NCBI GenBank assembly: GCA_037975125.1
Contig: CM075860.1
Span: forward strand, 41,332,782 to 41,396,781
Origin: Latrodectus hesperus
Lineage: Eukaryota > Arthropoda > Arachnida > Araneae > Theridiidae
Length of the DNA stretch: 64,000 nucleotides
Direction of reading: 5' to 3'
Positions 50,441 to 61,914 of this stretch are shown piece by piece (the stretch's first letter is position 1; every line of letters begins with the position of its first letter). A program made the position numbers and the translations under genes. Below the pieces are notes generated by a model. That model searched no databases, had not been told where the DNA came from, and saw only the letters and a program-made list of their open reading frames with translations.

Positions 50441-50970
50441 ATTTTCTTTGACTGTGTGGGAACGGAATTTTTTCCAAGGAAAAAAGAAAATCAGTACTTT
50501 TTAGTATCGTTCCTATCTATAGTGGGTCGCATTCTTCAACTAATTGCCCAAACGAAGCACTGCACCGGGACTAATAGCTTTTGTCAAATTCTTCCTCCAC
50601 TGTCCATTCCCGAATCTTGGCGAGGGGATTGCCTTTATTTTTATGGCACCGCCAGCAGCTGTTGGAAATGGCTCCTTTCTTAATTGGTTAGTTTCTTGAA
50701 AGAGTATGGCATGCGATTCTGGGTTCTGGAGCGACACTTGGTGTCTTCCCCAGAACCCCGGGGAAACAATTAAAAAGACCTGGCTTTTGTTTGGGGGCTG
50801 TCTTAACCCATAAATTAGTTGTTCCCAGAAGCCAGGGCCGCGAATGTTTTTCTCTACTGATTTTACGATATGACAATTAGAGCAAGCTATTGATGAATGG
50901 CAATACCTTGTGGGCATTCGTAGAGGTGGCCGGTGGAAGTTGACTTTATTGAAAGGAACATTTTAAGACT
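50440..50970. other. GC-elevated island with a stem of complementary GGTTCTGG/CCAGAACC
   Basis: It contains GGGTTCTGG (50721-50729) and its complement CCAGAACCC (50750-50758), forming a potential 9-10 bp stem with a 20-nt loop. The minus strand is open for 125 codons (50917-50540); the composition is balanced, but it has no domain I recognise. Confidence 0.4.
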
Positions 50971-52250
50971 TTACCGTGAATAACCTGTATTTCTTTATGC
51001 ATGCATACCAGACGAACATGTTTATTCGATTGACTAACAGCAAAGATACTCTTCAGCAATATAATGGATTTCTGAGGTAACGACTTAGAAAATTTACCAT
51101 TATTTATGATTGTTTTTTTTTTTTTACTTTGATTTTAAAACTAAAGAAGTAGGTTTTAAAATTTTGAAAAGTGTGCTTTTTTAACTGTAAATTTTATTCT
51201 TCAGTTTTTGGTAGTTGCATTGAGATTCTCTGTAACATATCAACAGTGCAAAGATGCCTGTCAGCCCAAATTCAGCAAAAATAATGTAATAAATAAAATT
51301 AAATGAGTCTAAATTTCTTTGAATTGTTAGTGATAAATAGTTTGTGTATGAGAATGACGCTATTTTTGAGATCATCAAATCGTATAAGCCTCAAAGTAAG
51401 TTAATTTCATTACGTGAGTGATTTTTGTTTCATGATTATTATAACCATTAAATATGTCTACTTTTAAGCTAGCGCCCGTTTTATTGCATTGAAGGTTTAA
51501 ATTATGTTTTATAGCAATAGAGTTTTATAACATCCATTAATATTTAAATGTGAATTTTTATTGATTTCCTTAAGTTCGAATTTTTATTTAGTTCGTTGTC
51601 GGGAAGAAATTTTTGTGTTTATATATTTACTTGCAGTCCATATGCAATTAAACTGTTATTATATTCTGCAAAAAGGTTGGGAAATGTATTTACTTTATCA
51701 TGATTTTAAAAACAAACGAATGGTGTCTCTGATGAATTATTTAACTTCATCATGTTTTAGTAAACCTAATGTGAAGATATGGTGCTGTTAGTATTCAGAA
51801 TGTTTAATCATATTCAATAATTTTGTGTTGAATTAGCTGTAAAGTGAAAATTAATGATATAAAGTTGGATAGCATTAAAATTAGAATAATCCAAAGCACT
51901 ATAAGTTTGTTAAAGTAATTGTTATCTCTCCTTAGTTACATGGTTATTGAAGAGCGTTTCCTTCAACTTGTGTATGGATTTCTTTTTATTTTAAAATTCA
52001 GTAAGTTTTAGTAAGTTTTAGTCTTAAATTTCAGTAAGCAAATTTTTTTTTTCAGTTCTTGAATCTAATTTGCTGGTTTCATAATTTCAATCTGCAAAAT
52101 GAAGTTTTATAAATTACATATTTTCAAATGAATATGAACTTCATTTTCTGACGTGGAAAACTTGGGAAAACTTTTCTTATTTATATTTTTATCAGTATAT
52201 GTTAATTGATTTTTCTATTTGGTCAGGTGAAAAAATAATCTGAGGAGATG
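50971..52250. other. AT-rich non-coding stretch
   Basis: No gene-like signal. Confidence 0.6.
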
Positions 52251-52720
52251 AAAATTCAGTACTGGTTACTACACAAAATTACTCAATGCTACCACCAACA
52301 TAAAAAAATATATATAATCAATCAGTTTAATCGATAACACAAAATTTCAGAACGTTACCACCACTTGTTGCGCAATTATCGGTCGAGTTCGGCAACGGAT
52401 GCCTACCACTTAAACTTTCCAAGAGTGATATAGGTGTGGTATTTAGTCCATTAATAATAACAATCAGAAAACGAGACGGGCAGGTAGGCTCATCCTTTTA
52501 GGGGTCACCTTTGAAAAGAGTCACAATTTTTTTTTCCTTCCAAATCTTCACCTCGAATAAGTCCGATTGCATTCTTTAAGAAAAAAAAAAAGTCACACGG
52601 AAAAGCAAAAGCAAATAATACTCGCAGTTTTTAATGATAAAGGCCGCATCAGAAGTAGGAACAGAAAATAAAGACATTTCAATTAAATCCGACATTTGGG
52701 TCATTGGAAAAAAAAAGGCT
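52250..52720. other. Mixed-composition island with a short direct repeat
   Basis: ACACAAAATTACTCAATGCT followed by ACCACCA (from 52271) recurs in altered form as ACACAAAATTTCAGAACGTT followed by ACCACCA (from 52337), a ~66-bp step. A T-box-like AGGTGTGG lies at about 52431. Confidence 0.4.
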
Positions 52721-54880
52721 TTTTTCTAAAATAACTCCAATTTTCCGGTTTATTTTCGCAGTAATTGCCTAATCCCATAGATTCGCTGGAATTACAATTG
52801 ATATAACGTACGTATAATTTGTTTTGTAGCTAAAGTGTAATCACATTTCAATATCCCTGTATTCCGGGAAAAATTTTATGCCTTGTAAGTTTCATTTCTT
52901 TTTGTAAACAACCGATTTTCGTTTAATTAAGCTACTGGAATTGGACTGGTTATGAGGAATAGACGAATTTGTAAAAAAAAAAAAATTTTTTTCCCCTGTG
53001 CCAAAATTATAATAATTGCGAGGCATATTTTAATTTTGTCGATTATTGGAATTATTTACTTTTTTTCTTGAAATCGCTGGCAACGGTTTGAGTGTGGTAA
53101 TTTCATGTCTGGTATGTAATTTGAAAGCGTGTGAACAGGAATAATAGGTTAATTTCAAATCGATATTGTTTCCAGAGTTCATTGGGAATGCAGAAAAAGT
53201 GTTATTTATTGAACTGATTGAAAGAAAATGTTTGTTTTACATATTAATTGTGAAATCGAATGCTGAAGACCATTGAATTGATATCTGTTCCATTTCACAT
53301 TAAATTATTGTTTTTCAAAATGAAGTAGTAAAAGTTGTGTAATACTCTTATTCTCCTTTGATTTTCAAATATTTTACGTTATTACTAAAATCATAATGCC
53401 GTTGTAGACATAATCTGTTGTTTGAATGCATAATTTTTTTATGTTTATCATTTTAATTTTTTATGCCATTGCTTTTTTCCAATGTATAGTAGATTTTTTA
53501 TATTTTGTAGCTTTTGAAACACATTATTTCTGTATAATTTTTTGCTTATTTTATCAAGTTGGTTAGAGGCTATACTAAAGCAGTTGTAAATTCATAATAT
53601 TAATAAGCGTTTGACTTTGCTTCAAGTTACTAATGAAGTAAAAAAATTTAGATATATTAAGGTTTTGATCAAACAAAAAGATACTATATTTAAAATAAAT
53701 AAATATATATGTGTGTGTGTCTATATATATGTGTGTATAAAGTGTATATTAATTTATTCAAGCGAAGAACTTCACCTAATATTTTCTTGTACAGCTACAT
53801 AAAAAAGAATTGAGTGCACCAAATAATTTACATTTTTACGTTTTTTATTTTAGTTACATTTTCCAATATAAGGGGAATTTTTTGTAAACGAAGAAACGCA
53901 ATTTATTTGCATGCAATGTAATTATATGAAGCTATTGCAATATAATTCTATGAAGAAGTAATCTTTGTATTGTAAATGACTTTAAGAATTATTTTTGCTT
54001 CGAAAATTAATTAAAAATAATCAATATAGAAGCTTTTTCAGCTTGTTTATCATAATGCAACATGATTCAATATATGAATTCTTATTAAAGGAAAGATAAA
54101 GCGAACAATCTGAGACAGTTTTTCGTAATGACAAAACTAGTTTTATTTTGCTTCTCCTTACACTGGCGACAATTTTTCTCCTGGAAAAGTAGCTGCATGA
54201 ACTTTTTATTTTATCCTATTACAATCAAGCTTCTAAATCAAATGCGGATGAAGGCTGTATTTATGTCTATAACCGGACGGACGAAGTCTTTTATTTCCAC
54301 CGATTTTATTATTGTCATCATTATTATTAGAGATTGCGTGCTCCTACTAAACAGTGAGCAGGAATTTGGTATTGTTCATCTCTACGCACCACCCCCACCA
54401 TTTTTTATTATCATATTATTAATTTTTTTTTCTTTTTTGCTTAATAGCTATGTGTTATCGCAGTCTAATTTCTTTTCATTTCCTTTCCATGTCCAACACT
54501 GAATTCTAAACTTTATGCCTTTGTCATGGAGGTCTCTATCGCTGGCCACGTTGAATGGACAGGATGAAAAAATAAATAAAAGCTAATGATCTCATAAAAT
54601 GTTTGGAAACAAACTGTTTGGGAAGAGGTGTAATTTATTTTTATTTATTGCATAGTCCGTTTAATTAGTCATATTCCTCACTCTTTTGAGTAGCTTCTTA
54701 ACTGTGATTTATTGTTATTTTCCTTTGTAAGGGTGTAAAAAATTAGATTATGTTGTTTCAAAATTGAGTATAAAATTTCCTTTCTTTTATTTTTGAAGAC
54801 TGATACTTACTATAACATTTTATTTCTGTATTGCCAACACATGTTCTGAATATAAAACATGTTTTTTTAATATACAACAT
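52721..54880. other. AT-rich non-coding stretch
   Basis: It contains a mixed TG/TA microsatellite at about 53703-53740. The 124-codon plus frame at 54128-54502 is F/I/L/S-rich with hydrophobic runs from T-rich DNA; I do not call it. Confidence 0.55.
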
Positions 54881-54894
54881 GTTCAAATACTCCA

Positions 54895-55055
54895 GCTAGT
54901 AGTGCTCTTGTTTTCCGCCTAGTAGTTTGTGCGTTCGAATACAACTTTGAGCTCGGATGTTTCTAAAAGTTTCAAAATCAACTTAAACTGTTTGTCCCGG
55001 TCTAATTATTATGCAAAAAAAAAAAATGACTATTGAGTGACAAACCAAAAATACA
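54895..55055 (+). mobile_element. Decayed tRNA-derived SINE, copy G
   Basis: A B-box-like GCGTTCGAATAC (54931-54942) is followed by the body ACTGTTTGTCCCGGTCTAAT (from 54988) and the 3' part AAAATGACTATTGAGTGACA (from 55023). Confidence 0.6.
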
Positions 55056-55203
55056 CTTCATATCGATTATTCGTGTTGTTACGACACTTGGCCAAGAACT
55101 AAGCCCGCTAGTCGACGACTATGCGAAACTCGGAAGGGTGCGTTTTTAGTATTAATTAGCACCATGAAAATAAGGTACGTCTTTGCATTAAGACTCCTCC
55201 GAT

Positions 55204-55214
55204 AGATGGCACCA
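55204..55214 (+). promoter_or_regulatory. CTCF-like core AGATGGCACCA
   Basis: TCCGATAGATGGCACCA agrees with the CTCF consensus in core and 3' half and partly in the 5' half. Confidence 0.35.
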
Positions 55215-55300
55215 CCAGACATTTTATTCCTTTAAATTTGACTTTGATCTGAGGGGAAGGAAATTTTCATAGCGATTATTTTCCATGATCTGTATATCTT

Positions 55301-55401
<101 letters not shown>

Positions 55402-55409
55402 AAGATTAT

Positions 55410-55560
55410 GAAAGCTGTGTTGGCGCTGTGACCTTCGATTCAACAATTAATGGATTCGATATTCACACCTTGGTCACGGCTGTGATTTGTGGCTCGAAAT
55501 CCACTTCAAACTATAGGCTCCAGTATTGAAAGTTTAGAAATTAGTAGTTTGTTACAATGT
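55410..55560 (+). mobile_element. tRNA-derived SINE, copy H
   Basis: A tRNA-like head (GTTGGCGCTGTGACCTTCGA, from 55418), B-box GGATTCGATATTCA (55452-55465) and body GAAATCCACTTCAAACTATA then GGCTCCAGT (from 55496). One of the clearer copies. Confidence 0.65.
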
Positions 55561-57770
55561 GCTACTTACGAAACATGTCTGTTCATTTAATAAACCTGTA
55601 TAGTGCCTACATAATAGAACACTAAAACTTAATATTGTATATGTATTTCAAATGATCATTCGAAAAAAGATTTTTTTATCATATTGTCTGTAACTACATT
55701 CTCTTCTCTTCTACATTATTTCAATAATTTTCATCAATATTTTGCTGCTACTTATTAAATAAAAAAGAGTAATCTCTTTTCTGTGTTCCCTACAAACATG
55801 TTGCAAATAAGCTTTTAAAATCACTTGCGCCAGATCGGCCTCTGCTCTTCCTGTCATCTCAAAAGAAAACTATATTTTTACACGCAACGTTGAGCGAGAG
55901 GGATATTATTTTAACAGAACACCGTTTTGAAAAATCAATTCATTGAGCTTTTTAAAAAAAAAATGAATTAAAAAATGTATGCTATGCCCAATTTTAAAGG
56001 GGAAAAAAAATAAAAAAAATTTAGTTTCTATATTAATCGTAGTAATTTACAACAAGTGTGCTCACCCAAAGCACTAATTACATACAACGTTGACTACAAA
56101 CTGCCTCAACCCCCCTCCCGAACTGTCTCAAAATTATTTAAAAAAATAAGTTAACCCCTACACCTTCCACCCCTCTTTTGACCGGTTTCGCCCACACCGT
56201 GATTGTGTATTGTACCTTTTATTTTCTCGTCGAAACGGAACTGGCCAGACGATTATCTAGAAACACGTGATTAGCACCCCCCGCCCTACTACTCTGTGTT
56301 CTTCTTTTCCACTGATTCGTAATTTTTTATAACCCCCCCCTTTCCGAGGCACCGATCTTTTTTCTCATAATGCTTCTAATGTTTATCATTCCAATAACCA
56401 TCGGTCAAAATCATCTCTCCACCCCCCTCTATCCAATTTTTGTAGAATATCGTTTGGCGTCTTCCTTTCCTCCACCTCCCTTTTTTTCTTTTTTTTTCTC
56501 TATAGCATTTAAAACCAGCAAGGCGCACACAATTACATAATTATAACGTGCCAAACGTGTTATTTGCATTTAATCGTGAAACCTTGTCTGATTTCTTGTT
56601 CTTTTTTTTATTTTTTTATCAGAAGTGAATAGATTTTTGTTTTTTAATTTTAATAATTGCATCGGCAAGCTGTTGGTAGATTGCTATTGCTTTATCAAGC
56701 AGGGTTTATTTTGCTATTGGAAAATGCTTGTTCATTGATTTTTTTAAACACATTAGAGAGAATGTTTGTATTTCTTTTCACTTTTCTGGTGAATTTTTGT
56801 GCATTTGAAATTATTTACACTGTACAAAGACAGTTTTTCCTTTTAAATTTTAATTATATAATATTTATTACACTGTTTTTAATTTTGATGGTTGATCCAG
56901 TTTTACAATAATATGGTGAGGGGGAAAAACTAATTCATTTTAATTAAATATTCAGTCCCTCTAGGTGATTGATAAATTGAACTGTTCGCCTAAAATGAGT
57001 AAAACCCTTATTACTGAAATATCTAAAAACATTACTTTATTTCAGACTGTAACAAAAAATATAGAAAATAAACTTAGATTCTTGAAAAATTTTACAATTA
57101 GATTTTAAAACGTAATATTCCTTACACAGTTTTTAATATTTCATACACGGCAGTTTTATGGTCAAATATCTGTTGAAATGTTATAATGTCTATTAAATGA
57201 TGTGATTTTCTACTGTAGTTGAATAACTTTATTATTGGATCACTAAAACACTGTAAAATGCTATTTATGCATTGTAAATAGTAGGAAAACTATTTATTTT
57301 GTAGAAGTTAGGAACTTTTAGATTATGAAGTTAATAAATATTAGCGCGAAATTTATAATTATCTTTATTGTAGTAAATTTGAACGGTCTGAACAAATTTC
57401 AAACAAAGGAATTAAACATTTGAATATTTTCAACCAGAGCAAATAAAAACCACTAAAAATATGGTTAAAGGGAAAAAAAATGAATTCTATATTTTATGGT
57501 TTTTATTTGCTGCTGTTGAAAATATTCATCGGTTCAATTCATTAGTCTGCTGATACTGTCCAGATTTACTATCATGAAGATAATATACATGTATGTATAA
57601 AGATAAACACTGTAAAAAATGCACTAGCAATGCCCGATAAAGGAGATATATGAATATGTATTCGAATGTTAAATACTCTCTCTCCCTGTGACAGTTAAAA
57701 TTTATTATTGAATCTCCACCTTGCTGAAAATAATTTACATAGGTGAATGTCTAATTTACTATCTCAGCCA
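55561..57770. other. AT-rich stretch with a C-rich island at 56.09-56.56 kb
   Basis: The sub-block 56090-56560 has several C runs (CCCCCCTCCC, CCCCCCCC) and a CACGTG at 56264-56269. No gene is recognised; the 84-codon plus frame from about 56657 is F/L/I-rich. Confidence 0.5.
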
Positions 57771-57779
57771 CTATTAGTT

Positions 57780-58250
57780 TAATATCGTTCATTTCGCGCT
57801 TAACTTCTTTCCGAGCTGAATTATAAATGTAGAGACGCACCTCGGCCAATAAAAGCTGCGCAAAATGAAATCCATATCTCAGAAACAAGTGTGCCGTCCA
57901 GGTTTACCGGTCTGCAACTGTGGAGCCGTTGTAACTTTAACCGCGTAGGGCACGCCGGTGACATTAAATCCTTATCAGACGCGTGACGGTAGGTGACTTT
58001 GTTTTATTTGAATGTCAATTGGGTCTTAGGTGAGGCGAACCACCTTGTGATTTGCGGAGCCGTTCTTTTCCTGAGCTGTCCTCCTACGCCACTGTCTCCT
58101 TCTCACCCCCCTCAAAAATGCCTTTTTTCCCTTCGCAAGATTTGTTGCCATCATAAAAGTAATTTACGCCATTCTCCTATAATGATTTTTCGCTGCGGAC
58201 GCAAACATTGCAGGCGCCTGTTGCGATCATCTGCTAGTGGAAAACGAACA
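57780..58250. other. GC-elevated island containing a promoter candidate
   Basis: It is bounded by AT-rich DNA and the (AT)n tract at 58286. The plus frame through 57993-58415 is long only because it reads through that AT tract as alternating Ile-Tyr. Confidence 0.45.
57822..57995 (+). promoter_or_regulatory. Candidate core promoter with short leader and splice donor
   Basis: TATAAAT (57822-57828) and CCAATAAAAG (57846-57855) precede TCAGAA (57879-57884). The ATAAAAG box begins 32 bp upstream of the Inr A at 57881, the spacing expected of a TATA box. Downstream, GACG followed by GTAGGT (GT at 57989) is a possible 5' donor; the 108-nt segment between has no ATG and could be a 5' UTR exon. All elements are inexact, so this is tentative. 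Confidence 0.25.
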
Positions 58251-58284
58251 ATAAAAATCAAATTTAAATCAAGACTGTCTTGCT

Positions 58285-58285
<1 letters not shown>

Positions 58286-58364
<79 letters not shown>
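58286..58364. repeat. (AT)n microsatellite, about 39 units
   Basis: Uninterrupted AT alternation. SINE copy I starts about 60 bp downstream. Confidence 0.97.
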
Positions 58365-58367
<3 letters not shown>

Positions 58368-58424
58368 TACACGCGTACTTACATTATGCATAGAAATATA
58401 TTCCAAGTATGGTGAGTTATAGGT

Positions 58425-58585
58425 TTGAGTAGGCAGTTGAACTGGCTATCCTTCAGGTCTATAGTTGTGCAGATCTATGGGTTCGATTCCTGCAGTGAAT
58501 AAAACGCTTATGATAGTTCGGAATTCGCTTTAAGTGTGGATCTCAAAATAATTAATCTTTTTGTGCAAAAGATGACCTTAGAATG
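58425..58585 (+). mobile_element. tRNA-derived SINE, copy I
   Basis: A head (AACTGGCTATCCTTCAGGTC, from 58440) and a well-preserved B-box GGGTTCGATTCC (58479-58490), then body GGAATTCGCTTTAAGTGTGG (from 58521). Confidence 0.65.
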
Positions 58586-59190
58586 ATAAAGAAATCTATT
58601 GTTAATTTTTTCCCTCTTAATTTCAAACACAAATTTTTCCCACTTTTATTTTTTAAACAATTATATATATAAGTTTTTAAAACAGTTCTTCTAAAAAATG
58701 TACTAATAGTTCAATCTATAGCTAAAAATGTATTTCCTTATGTGTATGAATAAATAAAAAGTTCATTTATAATATATTTAACTCACAAAAGCTTATTAAG
58801 GATGGAAATAAAATATACAAAATGCTTTCAATTATATTTTAAAGTGTGTGTTATTGAAATTATATAATCTTGAGCATTAATTTATAGTATCACAATATAT
58901 GCTAATTTATAATGTTATGTTACTATATCCAAGTAAATTTAGGAATTTAAGTTAATATTTATTGTGCAATATTTTTTGTCAATTATATATTTTAATAAAC
59001 ATAATCAATAAGCTTAAAATTGCATTATAAACTTAAAAACCAATTTTGGATGCAAATAAAATACAAAAAAAAATGTATGAATAAAAATATTCCTATATCA
59101 TGTGGCTGATTTTTTTTCTTATTTTCAGTAAATAAAATTCATTTGATTTCTAAATAATTTCCCTCTAATCGTAACGTTTTAACGGGACTG
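58586..59190. other. AT-rich non-coding stretch
   Basis: No gene-like signal. Confidence 0.6.
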
Positions 59191-59530
59191 TTAGTTCTTT
59201 TTTTAACGAAATCCATTGTTTTCGGAGAATAAATCTAAGAGAAAAATAGGTAGATTCAGAGACGATGTGTATGTATACTTTTCTAAGTCATGTGACTCTT
59301 GAAAAGCCTGGAGGCGTGGTCTGATGTCGTCACGATTACGTCATGGGTTCCCCATTCCTCATCCATCCAGACATCAGCTGTAGCTCTCTTGATCTCATCC
59401 TGGATGGGATTGTGAGACTACAAGAAATTTTTTTTCTCTCATTCTGTTTGTGTGTGGTGAATGCTTGTGGTTAGATGCTTCCGACTTGGCTTTATTTTTC
59501 TTTTCTTTTTCTCTTCACTCTTCATCTTTC
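59190..59530. other. GC-elevated island with CRE half-sites
   Basis: It contains TCGTCACG and TTACGTCA (about 59327-59344), CTGATGTC against GACATCAG as an inverted pair (about 59321 and 59370) and CATCCATCCAG against CATCCTGGATGGG. It looks regulatory; no ORF is supported. Confidence 0.4.
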
Positions 59531-60290
59531 TTGAAATAGTTTGTAACACGGAAGATTTTTATTTTCTTTGTACCCGTCGAAAAATATCAAGGATTCTTGG
59601 AATAACGTAAAATTGCTTTTTATTGTATCGTTATCAGATTAATAGGTGCTCCAAAAATCAAAGATTAATAAAGATTCAGATTTTTACATTGCAATTATTG
59701 GAATTCTTTTTCCGTTATTAACTAAATAATTGTCTAAATTGAACACTATGAATATTTATGTTTATATTGAATAATAAGAAAATAATAATTATAATATAAA
59801 ATAAAGTATTTATTTTTAGAAAAATATTTTTTTGTAAATAAAATTTCAGAGACTGTTAGAAATATTGTCGTTCATTTTTTTCCTGCATTTGTTTTTAATT
59901 CTAAATTTATCATTTATTTTTTATTTTCTGTAAAAAAATCTCTTAACATCGCATGGAATAGGAATAAATTATGTAATTACTGGTAGCTGTCTAAAAACAA
60001 AAAATTAATGAAAATCTATTTTATTTATTTCTTGTATTTCTAACGCCCAGCTACTTGAAATATTATATATATTTAGCACTAAGTGGGGCGGAAGTGATTT
60101 CAGTTTATATAGTAGTGGCTGTGCCACCCTTGTCCCGATAATGAGCGGAAATTTGTAATTTAGAAGCGGAGACCAAGCAGATGACCTTGAGATTTGTCTT
60201 GCCACCTCTAGAAATATTGAGGATATTGTCACAATTCACAGCTAAATAAAAATCACTAGCCAGATTTCTCTTGTAATATTACATTTCATT
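59531..60290. other. AT-rich non-coding stretch
   Basis: It includes a small mixed patch at 60060-60240, with a 75-codon minus frame that I do not recognise. Confidence 0.5.
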
Positions 60291-60294
60291 TAGT

Positions 60295-60670
60295 TTTGTG
60301 GTAAATGTCTCCTTTTCTGGATCTGGGTTCAAATCTTGCCATGAATATTTAACGATATTGCCCTATTTCCAATGAAACCCAGACGAAATGACCACCGAAT
60401 GGTTCGAGCTTTGGTCTGTTGTTCTGTAACTCGTAGGTTCGAATCCCATTTCGGGCTATAGTGATTTGAAATCTACTTTAAAAATGTAGTTAACGGTCTA
60501 ATCTGACTCCCGTATACAAAATTGCTTATGTAGAATGACAAACCTGTTAGTCTTAAATTTAATTGGGCTGTCATTTAAATGCTTAGCATTTAGTTCATAG
60601 GCTCGATTCTCAACTTCAGGTGTAGATTCCTGTTGCTGTTCCGAATTTATTATAAAAGGAAGGTGAATAT
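60295..60670 (+). mobile_element. Cluster of three SINE copies, J, K and L, in the same orientation
   Basis: Three B-box modules, GGGTTCAAATCTT (about 60325), GGTTCGAATCCCA (60436-60448) and GGCTCGATTCTCA (about 60600), occur within 290 bp. Copy K is the most complete, with head GAATGGTTCGAGCTTTGGTC (from 60399), body GAAATCTACTTTAAAAATGT and GGTCTAATCTGACTCC. Nested or serial insertion, or duplication of one copy, would explain it. Confidence 0.65.
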
Positions 60671-60879
60671 TTTAAATTGTAGTGTAAATTTTTACTTTGT
60701 TAATTCGTGCAAATAAATGAAGTTGTGCACAACATAAGCTCTGAACATGAGAAATAATGTTACAAATTATGTTCTAAGCCTTTCTACTGATATGCAATGT
60801 TTGGGGAATGCTTATTCGAGACGTGTCTCTCGAAGCATTAACATTTCAAAACAGATTGGAATTCGAAATATCTTATGAC

Positions 60880-61350
60880 TATTTATAAGATCATATATCT
60901 TATACATATATTTACAATTCTGATGCACCCATTTTTCATCCCTATAAAAATAGCTCGTAAGCATGACAACTTCGAGATTCTAACCACAATTAATACGAAC
61001 CAGTTCATTTGCATTTACACGCATTTGGCAACAAAATCGTGTTGTGGCCGTTTTCATAGCGTTATTTTAATGACGTCACTGCTTCTTTTGTTAGCTTGGT
61101 GTCATGTCTCTTTGATTTGACAGTTTTTTTTATTCGCACGTATAAATATCCCTCTATTTCGATTTGATTTGTTTATTTATTTTTTCCTTTGTCGACCTTT
61201 CTTTCTTCAATTCAGCCGCGACAAAATGTTTCTACGCGTCACAAATGAAACCGATTTCTGCTGGAAAAAAAAATGCGGAAATGCCTTTTTGAATCTAAAT
61301 GAAGGCATACATATCTGTGTTTATTGTTTGTGTATTTATGTCGGTTGAAT
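60880..61350 (+). promoter_or_regulatory. Island with CRE, TATA box and candidate leader
   Basis: TGACGTCA (61071-61078) lies 70 bp upstream of TATAAATA (61141-61148), which predicts a start near 61171-61175. The first ATG after it is 61226. CRE at about -100 and TATA at about -30 is the classic layout of a cAMP-responsive promoter. No TCAGT initiator is present. Confidence 0.3.
61226..61348 (+). CDS. Candidate small ORF, 40 codons (hypothetical)
   Basis: The ATG sits in CAAAATG, an arthropod-like Kozak context, about 55 nt after the start predicted from the TATA box. The product begins MFLRVTNETDFCWKKKCG and ends in a hydrophobic Cys-rich tail before TGA at 61346-61348. It is short and unrecognised, so it may be chance. 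Confidence 0.15.
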   Translation: MFLRVTNETDFCWKKKCGNAFLNLNEGIHICVYCLCIYVG

Positions 61351-61469
61351 TGTTTGTTACTTATTTGGGAAAACTTTTCATAAACTGTACTTTAATATGG
61401 GTTGCCGTAAATTAGTTCACTTTTCTACACATTTTTTTTAAAATTCAGTTTGTTTCCCCCCTGCAGAAT

Positions 61470-61615
61470 AGATAAATAAAAACTGTTGCTTTCGGCAGCA
61501 GCTTATGAGTTCGATTCCCTATCAGGTGTGAATGTTTGTGGTGATCTGAAATCCACTTTGAATTGTAGATCCAGGCTAATTTAACCCTCTTTTCCAAAAT
61601 TATATCGATCATTAA
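61470..61615 (+). mobile_element. tRNA-derived SINE, copy M
   Basis: B-box GAGTTCGATTCCCT (61507-61520), body GATCTGAAATCCACTTTGAA (from 61543), TTGTAGATCCAGGCTAATTT and AACCCT. This is probably the best-preserved body of the family in the window. Confidence 0.65.
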
Positions 61616-61833
61616 ATAAACAAAAGTTTTATATAAAAATTTTCTTTATTTTACGCTAGCTCATTTGCTTATTAAAAGTTTCAAAATGAATTGTAAAAAA
61701 AAAATAAAAATTATTAAAACATAATGCGAAAGAACAATATTATTTACTAAACAAAAACTATTGAATAGTAAATAGTTGTTAGAAGGGAACATTTTGTTAC
61801 TTGTAGTGAACAAATTTTCGAAACCAACCAACC

Positions 61834-61834
<1 letters not shown>

Positions 61835-61909
<75 letters not shown>
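61835..61909. repeat. (AT)n microsatellite, about 37 units
   Basis: Uninterrupted alternation, about 220 bp downstream of SINE M. Confidence 0.97.

Positions 61910-61914
<5 letters not shown>

Noticed and set aside
1884..50463. Su(H)/RBPJ-type YGTGRGAA sites at 1884, 29970, 33797 and 50455
   Set aside because: The degenerate octamer is expected several times in 64 kb on two strands, so the number is not evidence of clustering.
50540..50917. 125-codon minus-strand frame
   Set aside because: Balanced composition, but no good start, splice signals or homology. Left as part of the island description.
54128..54502. 124-codon plus-strand frame with hydrophobic runs
   Set aside because: F/I/L-rich product of T-rich DNA; no promoter, splice or domain evidence.
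57993..58415. 140-codon plus-strand frame and its minus-strand partner
   Set aside because: Much of both frames is the (AT)n tract read as alternating Ile and Tyr.
60385..60540. Functional tRNA gene suggested by the B-box GGTTCGAATCCCA
   Set aside because: No cloverleaf can be drawn (acceptor and anticodon arms do not pair), and the downstream sequence is the SINE body shared by other copies.
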